Shown one piece after another: positions 41,139 through 50,135 of a stretch of DNA of 64,000 nt. The notes under the pieces are model-generated. The model was given only the letters and a program-made list of their open reading frames with translations, was not told where the DNA came from and searched no databases. The position numbers and the translations under genes were made by a program. Every line of letters starts with the position of its first letter. The stretch's first letter is position 1. This DNA is from Tolypothrix tenuis PCC 7101 (GTDB taxonomy: Bacteria; Cyanobacteriota; Cyanobacteriia; Cyanobacteriales; Nostocaceae), in contig NZ_AP018248.1 of NCBI RefSeq assembly GCF_002368295.1, forward strand, positions 7,589,326 to 7,653,325, given 5' to 3'.

Positions 41139-44100
41139 TTATTCTGCCTCACCAATAATAGTGAAAGCCGCCCAATTTTTAGGATGAGGGTGTTGTTGCA
41201 TCGTTACCAACATTGCCTGACGCAGTGCAGCAGCTTTATCTGGTTGCTGTTGCCAACTGCGATAAAATTCAGTCATTAACGATGCTGTCGGCGCATCCGG
41301 TACAGCCCAGAGAGAAACCAAGACGCTAGCAACACCAGCAGAAATGAACGAGCGAGATAACCCAATTACCCCATCACCTGTAATCTTACCCATGCCAGTG
41401 TCGCAAGCACTGAGAACGACTAATTCAGCATTTAGCTGTAAATTGAGAATTTCGTCAGCAGTCAGCAAACCGTTACCCTCCTGCTTTTCGACATCAGGCG
41501 CTAGAGCAATACTACTTCCTAACCCACGTCTATCATCCAGTAACCCGTGAGTAGCTAGATGAATAATGTTGACTTTTGGTAACTGTGAGATCACAGTTGC
41601 TTTAGTAGGTTGATTGCCAATCAAAGCCTTAGTACCTAGCATCTGAGCAATTGTCTGGGCTTCTGTTTCTGCTTCTGGTAAAGGTGATAATTGTTCTGGA
41701 GATTGCCCCGGCACAAAAGATACTTTTGGCATCGTAGGATTACCTACTACCAAGGCGCTTTTATCTCTACGATTCAGCTTGCGCCTTTGATAGGTTAAGT
41801 CAAGAATTTGAATGGCTGGGGCGGTCAGTATAGTATGTTTTTCTATTAAGAATTTGCTTTGTGCATCTTGCAACGCAGGAAAAGGCACAAGAAAAAGTTC
41901 ATCTTGAGGAATAAAAATTACATGGGAATTAGGATCATTTGGTAGTAAGTCAGCAATAGGTGCAATGAGTAGTTGATGGAGTTGCTGTAAGCTGCGGTGA
42001 TTAATAGGCAAAGACTCAACTTGAGAAACCACATCTTTGATTGGTGCTTCATGATTATCTAGTCGTTTGATTGTCAGATTATTTTTGTTACTACCTCTAC
42101 CTTGGTTAATGAGTTGACGAGTTTGGCGAATCAAATCTTTAAGAGGAGTTTTTAGAGATTTAAGGTCAACTTGCCGAAAGATAATTTCTCCTGTAGGTTT
42201 GACGACCCAAATATATAATTCTGATTGTTGTGGATTCCAAGTATCTGACCAATATCTCCTAATAATTGAATATTCAACTATTGTGGCTTTTTGCTGTTGA
42301 GCAACTCGCTGAATTTGAGAGATATTTAGAGGCTGGATATTTACTGGAGTAGCTTGCTTAGAAAATAGCCGCTTGGCTAATAAATCTACAAACACGCGGC
42401 TACGTCCCTGTTCGGCAATTTCTAAAGCTGATTGTGGCTGATTCTGGGCAATGAGTACTTTTTGTAAAGTCCGGTAAGAATCAATGATATCCTCAAAAGA
42501 AGATACTTTATATGTATCATTATAGGTTTGATTATTATTCAGCTTTTTTCTGCGAGATTCATACTGTTGAATACTAGCACGTAGTTTTTTCTCTGCTGCT
42601 GTGAAATGACCAGATTCAGCTAGAGAAATTCCTATATCTTTTAAAGATTGCCACTGATCAACAGTAGTTAATTTTTCTGTGATATTTTCAATTTCTAAAA
42701 GTTTTTGAGCATATTTAAGGGATTGGCTGTAGTTACCCTGTTCGTAGTAGATAGTTCCTAAGAGAATTAAGCTGCTAGATACTACATCCTCACTATATAT
42801 TTTAGTGATTTTCTGCGCGACTTCTAAACTTTGTTGGGCATAGCTAATTGCCTTAGTATAGTCTCCCAATTCAAGATAAGCATAACCTAGCGTTTCGAGG
42901 GCAGACTGTTCATCAAGTCCTTTGGATTCTTTATCTAGTCGCGCTACCTCTAAAGCTTGTTGAAAGTAGCTAATTGCTTGAACAGAGTCATTTCTAGCTA
43001 AATAAAAATCACCTATCTCTTTTAATTGAGCTACTTCTAATCTCTTAGACTTATCTTGTCGCGCCAATATTAAACTTTGCTGAAAATATTCCAGTGCTTT
43101 GGTATAGTTTTTTAATGAAAAATATCCAGATGCTATATCTGCAACCAACATTCTTTCATCTTCACTATTTTTCAGTTGTCGTGCTAAAGCTAAACTTTGC
43201 TGATAGTAGTTGATTGCTTGATTATAATCTTCAAAATTGCTGTAAATACTACCTAGAGACCTCAGCGATTCCAATTCTATTTTCCGGTCTCGGGACTTCT
43301 TACCTACAGTTAAAATTTGCTGTTCATAATCAATTGCTTTGACATAATCTCCTAAAATCAAATAAGCATTAGTGAGAGATTTTAAAGTCTCCAACTCTAT
43401 TTCCTGATTTTGTGTATTTCGGGCGATTTTTAGCCTTTGGTGATAGTAGTAAATAACTTTGGCATAGTCTTCTAAAGAATCAGAAAATTTACCTAAATCA
43501 TTAAGCGCTTCTAATTCTTGTTTCTGATTTTGTGACTGTTGTGCTAGAGCAAGCATTTGCTGAAGATATTCCAGCCCTTTGTGATAATTTCCTCCAGAAT
43601 GGTAAGCCCAGGCTAGTTCATTTAAAACCTCTAAAATCTGATTTGTTTGTGATTTTTTTTGTGCTAAGATGAGTGCATCTCGTGCATATATATCTGCTTG
43701 CTTTTGGTTTTCAATCTTTACAAATAGCTGTACTAATTTTAGTAAAGCTCGACTCTCTATAAGTTCTTCATTTAGTTGTTTTGCTAAAGCTAAAGTTTGC
43801 TTATAGTAATCAATAGCTTTAGGATAATTTTTCATTATTTGGTAGGCAAAAGCTACGTCTTTAAGAACTTCTAATTCCCGCTCTTTATTTGGTAGTTGCC
43901 TTGCTAAGGCTAGACTTTGCTGTGCGTAATTACTGACTTTCACTTCATCGCCAATATAACCATGAATATCAACTAGCCTTGTGAGAACTTTCAACTCTAT
44001 ATCTGGTTTTTGCAATTTTTTTGCTAGCACTAAAACTTGCTGATAGTAAGCCATTGCTTGAGAATAGTTGTTCTGACCGTAAGCCGCAGCTAATTCCTGG

Positions 44101-44735
44101 AGAACTGTTAACTCTTTATCCTGATTATTAATGCGACGCGCTAACACCAACATTTGCTGAAGAGATTCAATTGATTTAGCATCATCTTTGAGTAAACTGT
44201 AAGCACGGCTAATCCGATCTAAGTAATTAAACTCTCTTTCGGGGTTGTTAATTTGGCGTGCTAATACTAACATTTGCTGAAAATATTCAATAGTTTTTGC
44301 ATAGTTATCTTGTCTTCTATAATAATTAGCGATCGCTTCCAAAACTTCCAATTCTTTTTCCGGTTGTTGCAGTTGCTTTACTATCACTAAAGCTTGTTGC
44401 AAATAGGCAATTTCTTTTACATATTCCTTTTGGTATTGATGCCTCTTGGCTAGCATCTGTAGTGCCGCAACTATACCTTCTTGGTTTCTAATTTCTTGAT
44501 AAATAGTTAAAGCTGCTTGCAAAGATTCTATATCTCTTTTTTGTAGCAAAGTATCAGCTTGTCTTTTCCTTTCTTGTGCAGTTTGTGCTACTGCTTTAGG
44601 TGCATTGAAAAAAGGAGATAAATTGGCTACAACAGGATGAATTACAGTTGTAATAATAATTACAACTGCATGAATATAGATATTTTTATATAGCATATAA
44701 TTTTTGATACCCTTGGGTTCAAGTTGATTGTTCAA
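41139..44735 (-). CDS. TPR-CHAT protein with many tetratricopeptide repeats
   Basis: 1198 residues. An N-terminal hydrophobic segment (about 19-40, IHAVVIIITTVIHPVVANL) suggests export or anchoring; the start could also be the ATG 13 codons later. A TPR array of 40-residue units (about 60-740; each with the YxQQxLxLARQxxN pattern) leads to a C-terminal CHAT caspase-like domain (about 870-1198). The catalytic dyad is visible: His1063 in HLATHG and Cys1111 in LSACDTG. CHAT proteins are cysteine proteases or related signalling modules, common in multicellular cyanobacteria. The target is unknown. Single gene; a similar protein occurs at the right end of the window. Confidence 0.93.
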   Translation of the reverse strand: MNNQLEPKGIKNYMLYKNIYIHAVVIIITTVIHPVVANLSPFFNAPKAVAQTAQERKRQADTLLQKRDIESLQAALTIYQEIRNQEGIVAALQMLAKRHQYQKEYVKEIAYLQQALVIVKQLQQPEKELEVLEAIANYYRRQDNYAKTIEYFQQMLVLARQINNPEREFNYLDRISRAYSLLKDDAKSIESLQQMLVLARRINNQDKELTVLQELAAAYGQNNYSQAMAYYQQVLVLAKKLQKPDIELKVLTRLVDIHGYIGDEVKVSNYAQQSLALARQLPNKERELEVLKDVAFAYQIMKNYPKAIDYYKQTLALAKQLNEELIESRALLKLVQLFVKIENQKQADIYARDALILAQKKSQTNQILEVLNELAWAYHSGGNYHKGLEYLQQMLALAQQSQNQKQELEALNDLGKFSDSLEDYAKVIYYYHQRLKIARNTQNQEIELETLKSLTNAYLILGDYVKAIDYEQQILTVGKKSRDRKIELESLRSLGSIYSNFEDYNQAINYYQQSLALARQLKNSEDERMLVADIASGYFSLKNYTKALEYFQQSLILARQDKSKRLEVAQLKEIGDFYLARNDSVQAISYFQQALEVARLDKESKGLDEQSALETLGYAYLELGDYTKAISYAQQSLEVAQKITKIYSEDVVSSSLILLGTIYYEQGNYSQSLKYAQKLLEIENITEKLTTVDQWQSLKDIGISLAESGHFTAAEKKLRASIQQYESRRKKLNNNQTYNDTYKVSSFEDIIDSYRTLQKVLIAQNQPQSALEIAEQGRSRVFVDLLAKRLFSKQATPVNIQPLNISQIQRVAQQQKATIVEYSIIRRYWSDTWNPQQSELYIWVVKPTGEIIFRQVDLKSLKTPLKDLIRQTRQLINQGRGSNKNNLTIKRLDNHEAPIKDVVSQVESLPINHRSLQQLHQLLIAPIADLLPNDPNSHVIFIPQDELFLVPFPALQDAQSKFLIEKHTILTAPAIQILDLTYQRRKLNRRDKSALVVGNPTMPKVSFVPGQSPEQLSPLPEAETEAQTIAQMLGTKALIGNQPTKATVISQLPKVNIIHLATHGLLDDRRGLGSSIALAPDVEKQEGNGLLTADEILNLQLNAELVVLSACDTGMGKITGDGVIGLSRSFISAGVASVLVSLWAVPDAPTASLMTEFYRSWQQQPDKAAALRQAMLVTMQQHPHPKNWAAFTIIGEAE

Positions 44736-45292
44736 TATTTGACTAAAGTTGACATACTGGTCAACTTGAGAAAAAAGGTAATTTTGTAATATCTGAAGTG
44801 CATCTAGCTGATGCCGTCATCAAATTTGTATAGGTTATTCGCTATTTTATAAGTTTTTATAATACATAAAAAATTGACCATATAGCCACCAATAGCAAAA
44901 TAACTACAGAAGGAGACTTCAGTAGTTCACAAAAAAATTAATACCACAATATAGCAGTAGTATGTATGTAAAGTTACATTAACTTTATACTGATTTGCTA
45001 CCAAAATCTCTGTTTAAGAATTTGATTACTAAAACACCGATGCAGTATTCGGTAAACCTGAGTAAACCGTAGGGTAAGCACTAGATATCATCAGTATTTA
45101 AACTAATGATCTCAAAGTGCCCACCCCAGCAAAATCTCCAAAAATCGTTCATTTTTGATTAATGAATCGATATTCTAGGGAGGTTATTTGCAAACTATGC
45201 CGACAAATTGCAACTAATAAATCTAAAAAGTGCAATTATTTCTGCTTTCCTCAGTACACAAAAATTAGCCTATTAATGATTTGACATTTCTC
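44736..45292. other. AT-rich region between divergent genes
   Basis: 557 bp holding the promoters of the CHAT and lipoprotein genes. Nothing else was recognised. Confidence 0.5.
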
Positions 45293-45982
45293 ATGAAAAC
45301 AAAGAGTACCAGCATAATTTTCTTGACTTTTATCAGCATCAATTTAATTCTGTCTAGTTGTAGTAATCCTAAAGAAGCTAGCGAGGCTAATTTTAAACAA
45401 GCTCTCAACACAATCCTCACTAAACACAGAGTCGGATGTGTTCCTGTTTTGGGAAATATGGAGTCATTTCCGATTACAATACCCAAGGTAGCAACTGAAC
45501 AAATAAACCAACTCAATTCTTTGGTAAAAGTTGGCTTTTTATCAAGCAAAGAAGGGGAAAAAAAAGATTACTCAGGAAAAAGTATTCCGGGAATCGAATA
45601 TTCTGTTACAGCAGAGGGAGAAAAGTTTTACACATCTAATGTTTATCCCCGAGCCCCACAATCAAAACCTACAGGAGGTTTTTGTATTGGGGAAGCAGAA
45701 GTTGACAAAATTCTCAACTTCACTGAACCACAGAGTTATCCTGGATCTCCCCAAGTGTCTAATGTGAAATTCACCTACAAATTTAAAAACTTGGGTAAAT
45801 GGTTTGAAGATCCAGAAGTGCAAGCAACAGTTGGTACTATGTGGAAAACAGGAATATTTGCAAATCAACCTTTAAATGATGGCAATGGTGCACTGCATAA
45901 AATACTAGAAAGTAAAGATAATCCACCTGAGATCCAAATGAATTTGTATCTGACTAACAACGGTTGGGTAGATAAGTTATAG
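45293..45982 (+). CDS. Putative lipoprotein, unknown function
   Basis: 229 residues from the ATG at 45293; the TTG at 45281 is rejected because it adds four residues before a complete signal. A lipoprotein signal peptide ends in LILSSC (Cys at about 18-19). The mature part has a repeated-looking lysine/glycine region and two cysteines (HRVGCVPV and GGFCIGEA, about 110 residues apart) that may form a disulfide, with VKFTYKFKNLGKWFEDPEVQ near the C-terminus. No family is recognised. Lone gene, between a CHAT gene and the HtrA operon. Confidence 0.7.
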   Translation: MKTKSTSIIFLTFISINLILSSCSNPKEASEANFKQALNTILTKHRVGCVPVLGNMESFPITIPKVATEQINQLNSLVKVGFLSSKEGEKKDYSGKSIPGIEYSVTAEGEKFYTSNVYPRAPQSKPTGGFCIGEAEVDKILNFTEPQSYPGSPQVSNVKFTYKFKNLGKWFEDPEVQATVGTMWKTGIFANQPLNDGNGALHKILESKDNPPEIQMNLYLTNNGWVDKL

Positions 45983-46144
45983 GACAAAGGGAGGGAACAG
46001 GGAATTCTTAACAGCGAACAGAAAAAATATGCTGTAATTCTTCGGCAAAATTCAAGATAACTGGCTGAGGCAGTCATTAGTCATTAGTCATTGGTAAGGA
46101 TTTTAAACCTATTTACGTTTATTAATACCAAATCAAATAATGTT

Positions 46145-46205
46145 TGCGACACATCAATATATTCTAGAGGGCAGGGCATTGCCCATGCCCCTACAATCTG
46201 TCGCA
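46145..46205. repeat. Intact small palindromic repeat TGCGACA...TGTCGCA
   Basis: A 61-bp element with 7-bp terminal inverted repeats and an inner hairpin GGGCATTGCCC. Its reverse complement matches the MITE-interrupted copy at 16163-16422 and supplies the pre-insertion sequence. Confidence 0.7.
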
Positions 46206-46282
46206 TTCTTTTTTCAAATTGGTATAACATAGTTGGGTTGATTTACACTGACTTACTTACCTACAAATCTGAAGCTGTTTAT

Positions 46283-46915
46283 TTAGAGCATAATCAAACC
46301 CAGCCTGACACCAACGCTAACAGCCTCGGTGCGGGTGGAGACACCCAGCTTTTGAAAAATTGATGAGATATGAAACTTTACAGTATGCTCAGAAATATGC
46401 AGATGTTTAGCGATCGCTCGATTACCTAAACCGGAACCCAGCATTCCTAATACCTCAATTTCTCTGGGTGTCAGGGTTTGTACGGGAGTAGTAGTGACTT
46501 TTTCCCGCAGGGGTAGTAACTCTAAAAAATCCGGATGTAGCACGACTAAATTATCTGCGATCGCAATTGTCGCCGCGATAATTTCTGATTCTGTACTGGT
46601 ACTGGGTAATAAGCCTCGAACGCCAGCATGGATGGCGGCTTCTAAATCTATGCTTTCTAGTTCCTCTACAATTACCAAAAATCCTAGGGGATATTGCTGC
46701 TGTTGAATTAAAAGCAATTTTTCCCAGATTGTTGCTTGCAGATTCGCACCTAAATCTAGTAGCACTACATCAGGTTCTAGTTGTTCTACTTCCCTAGTTA
46801 ACACATCCAAATCAGATGCACTCCCCACCACAGTTAGCTGGGAATTGCTAGTTACAACCGCCGCTAAACCCGCCCGCACCACAGGGGAAGTTGCAACTAC
46901 CATCACCCGAATCAT
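46283..46915 (-). CDS. LuxR/NarL-type regulator with degenerate receiver
   Basis: 210 residues from the ATG at 46915. The N-terminal receiver-like domain (1-120) keeps the phospho-acceptor Asp54 (VVLLDL), but the acidic pair after the first strand is replaced (VVATSP, Ala8-Thr9) and the conserved Lys near residue 104 is a proline (GLLPSTS). The C-terminus is an intact LuxR helix-turn-helix (LTPREIEVLGMLGSGLGNRAIAKHL). It should bind DNA; control by phosphorylation is doubtful. Its start overlaps the stop of the HtrA gene by 4 bp (ATGA), so the two are translationally coupled. Confidence 0.88.
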   Translation of the reverse strand: MIRVMVVATSPVVRAGLAAVVTSNSQLTVVGSASDLDVLTREVEQLEPDVVLLDLGANLQATIWEKLLLIQQQQYPLGFLVIVEELESIDLEAAIHAGVRGLLPSTSTESEIIAATIAIADNLVVLHPDFLELLPLREKVTTTPVQTLTPREIEVLGMLGSGLGNRAIAKHLHISEHTVKFHISSIFQKLGVSTRTEAVSVGVRLGLIML

Positions 46916-47754
46916 CTCGACTCCACCGCAGTTTTGCCACTCTGCAATACTACATAAACTACAAATTGCTGACCGCCACGCCAAATTTGTAGGGGTAAGG
47001 CTTCGCCATCTTTGCTTTGTTGCAGATATTTACTTAAATCATCATATCTAGTGAGCGATCGCCCCGACAGGCCAATCAGCACATCGCCAACTTGTACGCC
47101 AGCTGTGGCGGCTGCACTATCAGGAAGCACAGATAAGACTAATAACCCCAGGTTGCGGTTACCTATCAGCACAGGTTGCAAAGTTACCCCTAGTTGCGGA
47201 CGGCTGGCACCTAACAAAAAGCGATTGACTGCTAAACTGGGGACGGCGACAGCTAAACCATTGACAACCATTGTATTAATTCCGACAACGCGACCGAGAC
47301 AATCAGCTAAAGGCCCGCCAGAGTTACCAGGATACAATCGAATATCTGCCATCACTGCTCGTTGATGCTGTCCGTGAATAATTCCTGTAGTCACAGCACC
47401 GCTATCAGCAAAAGGATTCCCCACCGCTATAACTAATTCCCCGACTCGCAACCCATCCGAATCACCGATAGTTGCAGTCTGTAAGTTAGTAGCATTAATT
47501 TTCAGTGCAGCTAAATCTTGTTGTGGGTCAAATTTGGTACGTACAGCCTCAAATATCCGTCCGTCTGCTAATTCTACTGTGGCTCTGCGGCTAGTGGCGA
47601 CATGGGCATTGGTAATAATTAAGCCATCGGCTTGCCAAATCACACCAGAACCAACTCCTTGAGAACCGCTTCTGACTTTAACGGTGCTGTGGCGTAACTT
47701 CGCAGCTAAGGCCGCCAATTCATCAGCAATGTTGGGAAAGCTTGTGTTAGTCAT
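46912..47754 (-). CDS. HtrA/Deg-type serine protease with PDZ, no signal peptide
   Basis: 280 residues from the ATG at 47754. The trypsin-like domain (about 10-185) has a complete catalytic triad by motif: His51 (IITNAHV), Asp80 (QQDLAAL), Ser145 (YPGNSGGPL). A single PDZ domain follows (about 195-275, GLLVLSVLPDSAAATAGVQVGD). Unlike the periplasmic HhoA/HhoB/HtrA proteins of cyanobacteria, no signal peptide or membrane anchor is visible, so a cytosolic location is expected. It sits between a catalytically dead paralogue (31-bp gap) and a LuxR-type regulator (4-bp overlap) in one operon. Confidence 0.9.
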   Translation of the reverse strand: MTNTSFPNIADELAALAAKLRHSTVKVRSGSQGVGSGVIWQADGLIITNAHVATSRRATVELADGRIFEAVRTKFDPQQDLAALKINATNLQTATIGDSDGLRVGELVIAVGNPFADSGAVTTGIIHGQHQRAVMADIRLYPGNSGGPLADCLGRVVGINTMVVNGLAVAVPSLAVNRFLLGASRPQLGVTLQPVLIGNRNLGLLVLSVLPDSAAATAGVQVGDVLIGLSGRSLTRYDDLSKYLQQSKDGEALPLQIWRGGQQFVVYVVLQSGKTAVESR

Positions 47755-47785
47755 AGTTTTGCGAATATGAATTGTGAATTTTGCA

Positions 47786-48691
47786 TTACTCAGCTGGACG
47801 TTCGCCAATTGCGATCGCTAACTCGACTAACACCCCACCCCGGACAACTTGTAATGGCACAGTTTTACCGACGCGATCGCTACTATTAAGTAACGCCATC
47901 ACATCACCGGTATCACTCACGGTTGTACTATCCAATTTCACCAACACATCCCCCAGCAGTACCCCGGCTTGATCTGCAGGCCCGGCTGGCTCAACATTGA
48001 CAACAATTACACCAGTAGCCGTAGGTAAATTTAAGGCTGTTGTCAGGTTATTGGGTAAGCGTACAGGTTGCATTCCTACACCTAAATAACCCCGGGCAAT
48101 GTGTCCTTTGGCTAACAATTGCTCAACTACACGATTAACCGTAGCCACAGGGATAGTTAATGCTGTACCACGCCTGCCTGATGTATTCATGCCTACTACA
48201 TTACCAGCTGCATCTACCAACGGCCCGCCAGCAAAGCCTGGATAAAGGGTGATATCTGGGCGGATATATTGATCAATATTTCCACCGTTCATACTCCGCC
48301 ACGCACCACTCACGACACTTACCGCACCTAAAGCTGCGCGCAATTCACCTTCGTTACTTCTGGCTATTCCTAATACCAAATTGCCTACTTTAAGTGTTGT
48401 AGTATCGCCAATTGTCGCCACAGGTATGGCTGCATCGGAAATTTTAAACACAGCGACATCTGTACTAGAATCATGTCCTAAATGTGTAGCAGCAACAGTC
48501 CGACCATCTGCAAGAGTAACAGTAATTTCCTCATAACGTTGCAGCGATTCATCGGAGGTGACAACGATCCCATTGCGCCAGTGAATTCCACTTGAAGCCA
48601 CGCGTCTACCAGCGTTAACTGCAACTACAGAACTCCCGGTTTGTTCTACGGTATCAGCTAAACTATTGGACAAAGCTAGTAATGAAGACAT
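47786..48691 (-). CDS. HtrA-like pseudoprotease with PDZ domain
   Basis: 301 residues with the same plan as the next gene: S1C trypsin-like fold (about 8-195) and one PDZ domain (about 205-290). Alignment by eye of the triad gives Glu48 for the histidine (GIVVTSDESL), Asp78 kept (STDVAVFKI) and Ala154 for the serine (YPGFAGGPL). Two of three catalytic residues are therefore lost, while the fold-defining GGPL and PDZ parts are kept. It probably binds peptides or regulates the active paralogue, perhaps in a mixed oligomer (inference). No signal peptide. It is the first gene of the operon. Confidence 0.88.
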   Translation of the reverse strand: MSSLLALSNSLADTVEQTGSSVVAVNAGRRVASSGIHWRNGIVVTSDESLQRYEEITVTLADGRTVAATHLGHDSSTDVAVFKISDAAIPVATIGDTTTLKVGNLVLGIARSNEGELRAALGAVSVVSGAWRSMNGGNIDQYIRPDITLYPGFAGGPLVDAAGNVVGMNTSGRRGTALTIPVATVNRVVEQLLAKGHIARGYLGVGMQPVRLPNNLTTALNLPTATGVIVVNVEPAGPADQAGVLLGDVLVKLDSTTVSDTGDVMALLNSSDRVGKTVPLQVVRGGVLVELAIAIGERPAE

Positions 48692-50135
48692 CTAATTTCT
48701 CCACAAACATTCTGATATACTCAATATCCTGTACTGCTTTACCTTTGGGCGACATCAGAAAATTGGGGAGAATTCATCCTAGACAAATGGCTAGTGTTGT
48801 TAGCCGTACTTTAGGCAGCAAAGCGCTGATAGGTTTTGATGTTGAGTTTTTAATTAGGCAAATATACAGGCTTGTAGTTGCTATTTAGCGCCGCTAGGTA
48901 CCACTCAAAGATATTGTTTTCTACTCCTAGTTGTTGATGAGACGTTACCTTTGAAGCAACGAATAAGTTCATGCATCAAATAGCTGCTAGGAAACTGATA
49001 TTTAATTTGGAAAATAACTGAGCATACCTGGATTCTTCCCCCCTATCCTCTGTTCCCTATTTCTTTTCTTTTTATGTAAATGCTTCCTGCAATTCAACCA
49101 GATAGCTATATAAAAATTTAATATTTGCTTCCCATCTACCCAGTAATAATTTATATTCTGGAACTGCTTAGTAAAGCTCAGGCAAACAAACTTAAGTATA
49201 TATTTTTGTAGCAAACAATACCTGTTATATTTGCTTGACAGAAATACTGGGAGAATTGTAAAGTTAAAATCTAACAAAGGTATTATTTTTATAAAGTCAC
49301 TTAAATAACTACAAAATGATCCTCAATACATGGCATAATTAGTTACTTACAAGGTTGAAGTCAAAACAGTATCAATTTCATCAAAATTTGCTTTGCTTCA
49401 CAGCAATTATGGTAAACACTGATTTAACCATATATCAGCCTGATATTAACACTTTAATAGTGAAAAGATTTCATGGTATTATTGCCACTCTTTGTTATCA
49501 GCATAGGTTTTTATTTAAGGAATTTTCTTTACGTAAAAACTACTAGGTGCATTACTGAAGCAGAGAAACTCCATGTAGCTATTGTAATGAAATCAATAAG
49601 GGTTTCCAAGTTATGAGGTAGAAAATTTTTTACAACATATTCATGATTTGGCAGCCCACACAGATTGTTTGAGCTTTTACCTGTTCCCTATTAATTACTA
49701 TGTGTTTACCGAAATCAAGCTACTTGCTTGGGAATCAGGAACACAAAAGAAAGTTAGCACTAGGAAGATCTATCAGCAAGTATCCCGAAAATTGTAATTA
49801 TGAGATATTGAGACTCAAAATCAAAATCCGGTAATCGCAGATAGAACACCTAAAGTAGTTACGAAGAAATGGGTAATAAATATTAGAAAAATATATTTTA
49901 TTATCCCCAAGGTGCAAGGTAATGTTAACCTATCTACCACTCAATATCAGGGGTGATATCGTATCTACTTTTCTAGCTATCTTTTCCATAAAATAAATGA
50001 AAATTTATTAATTTCCAGTCACGATTTTAAAACCTGGCTTGAAGTTCAGTATTAAATATTAAATATTAATCTGACTGGATATTGATACTTGCATATTTTA
50101 GGGTAATTTCATTGACTGACAGGTGAAAATTTTTT
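48692..50135. other. Long AT-rich intergenic region
   Basis: 1.44 kb with no convincing gene on either strand. The frames at 48682-48888 and 49002-49277 lack ribosome sites and protein-like features. It must contain the HtrA-operon promoter and the chemoreceptor promoter. TATTAAA/ATATTAAT repeats occur near 50050-50070. Confidence 0.55.

Noticed and set aside
48692..49546. Small ORFs of 63-91 codons in the 48.7-50.1 kb gap
   Set aside because: AT-rich, no ribosome sites, no domain-like pattern.
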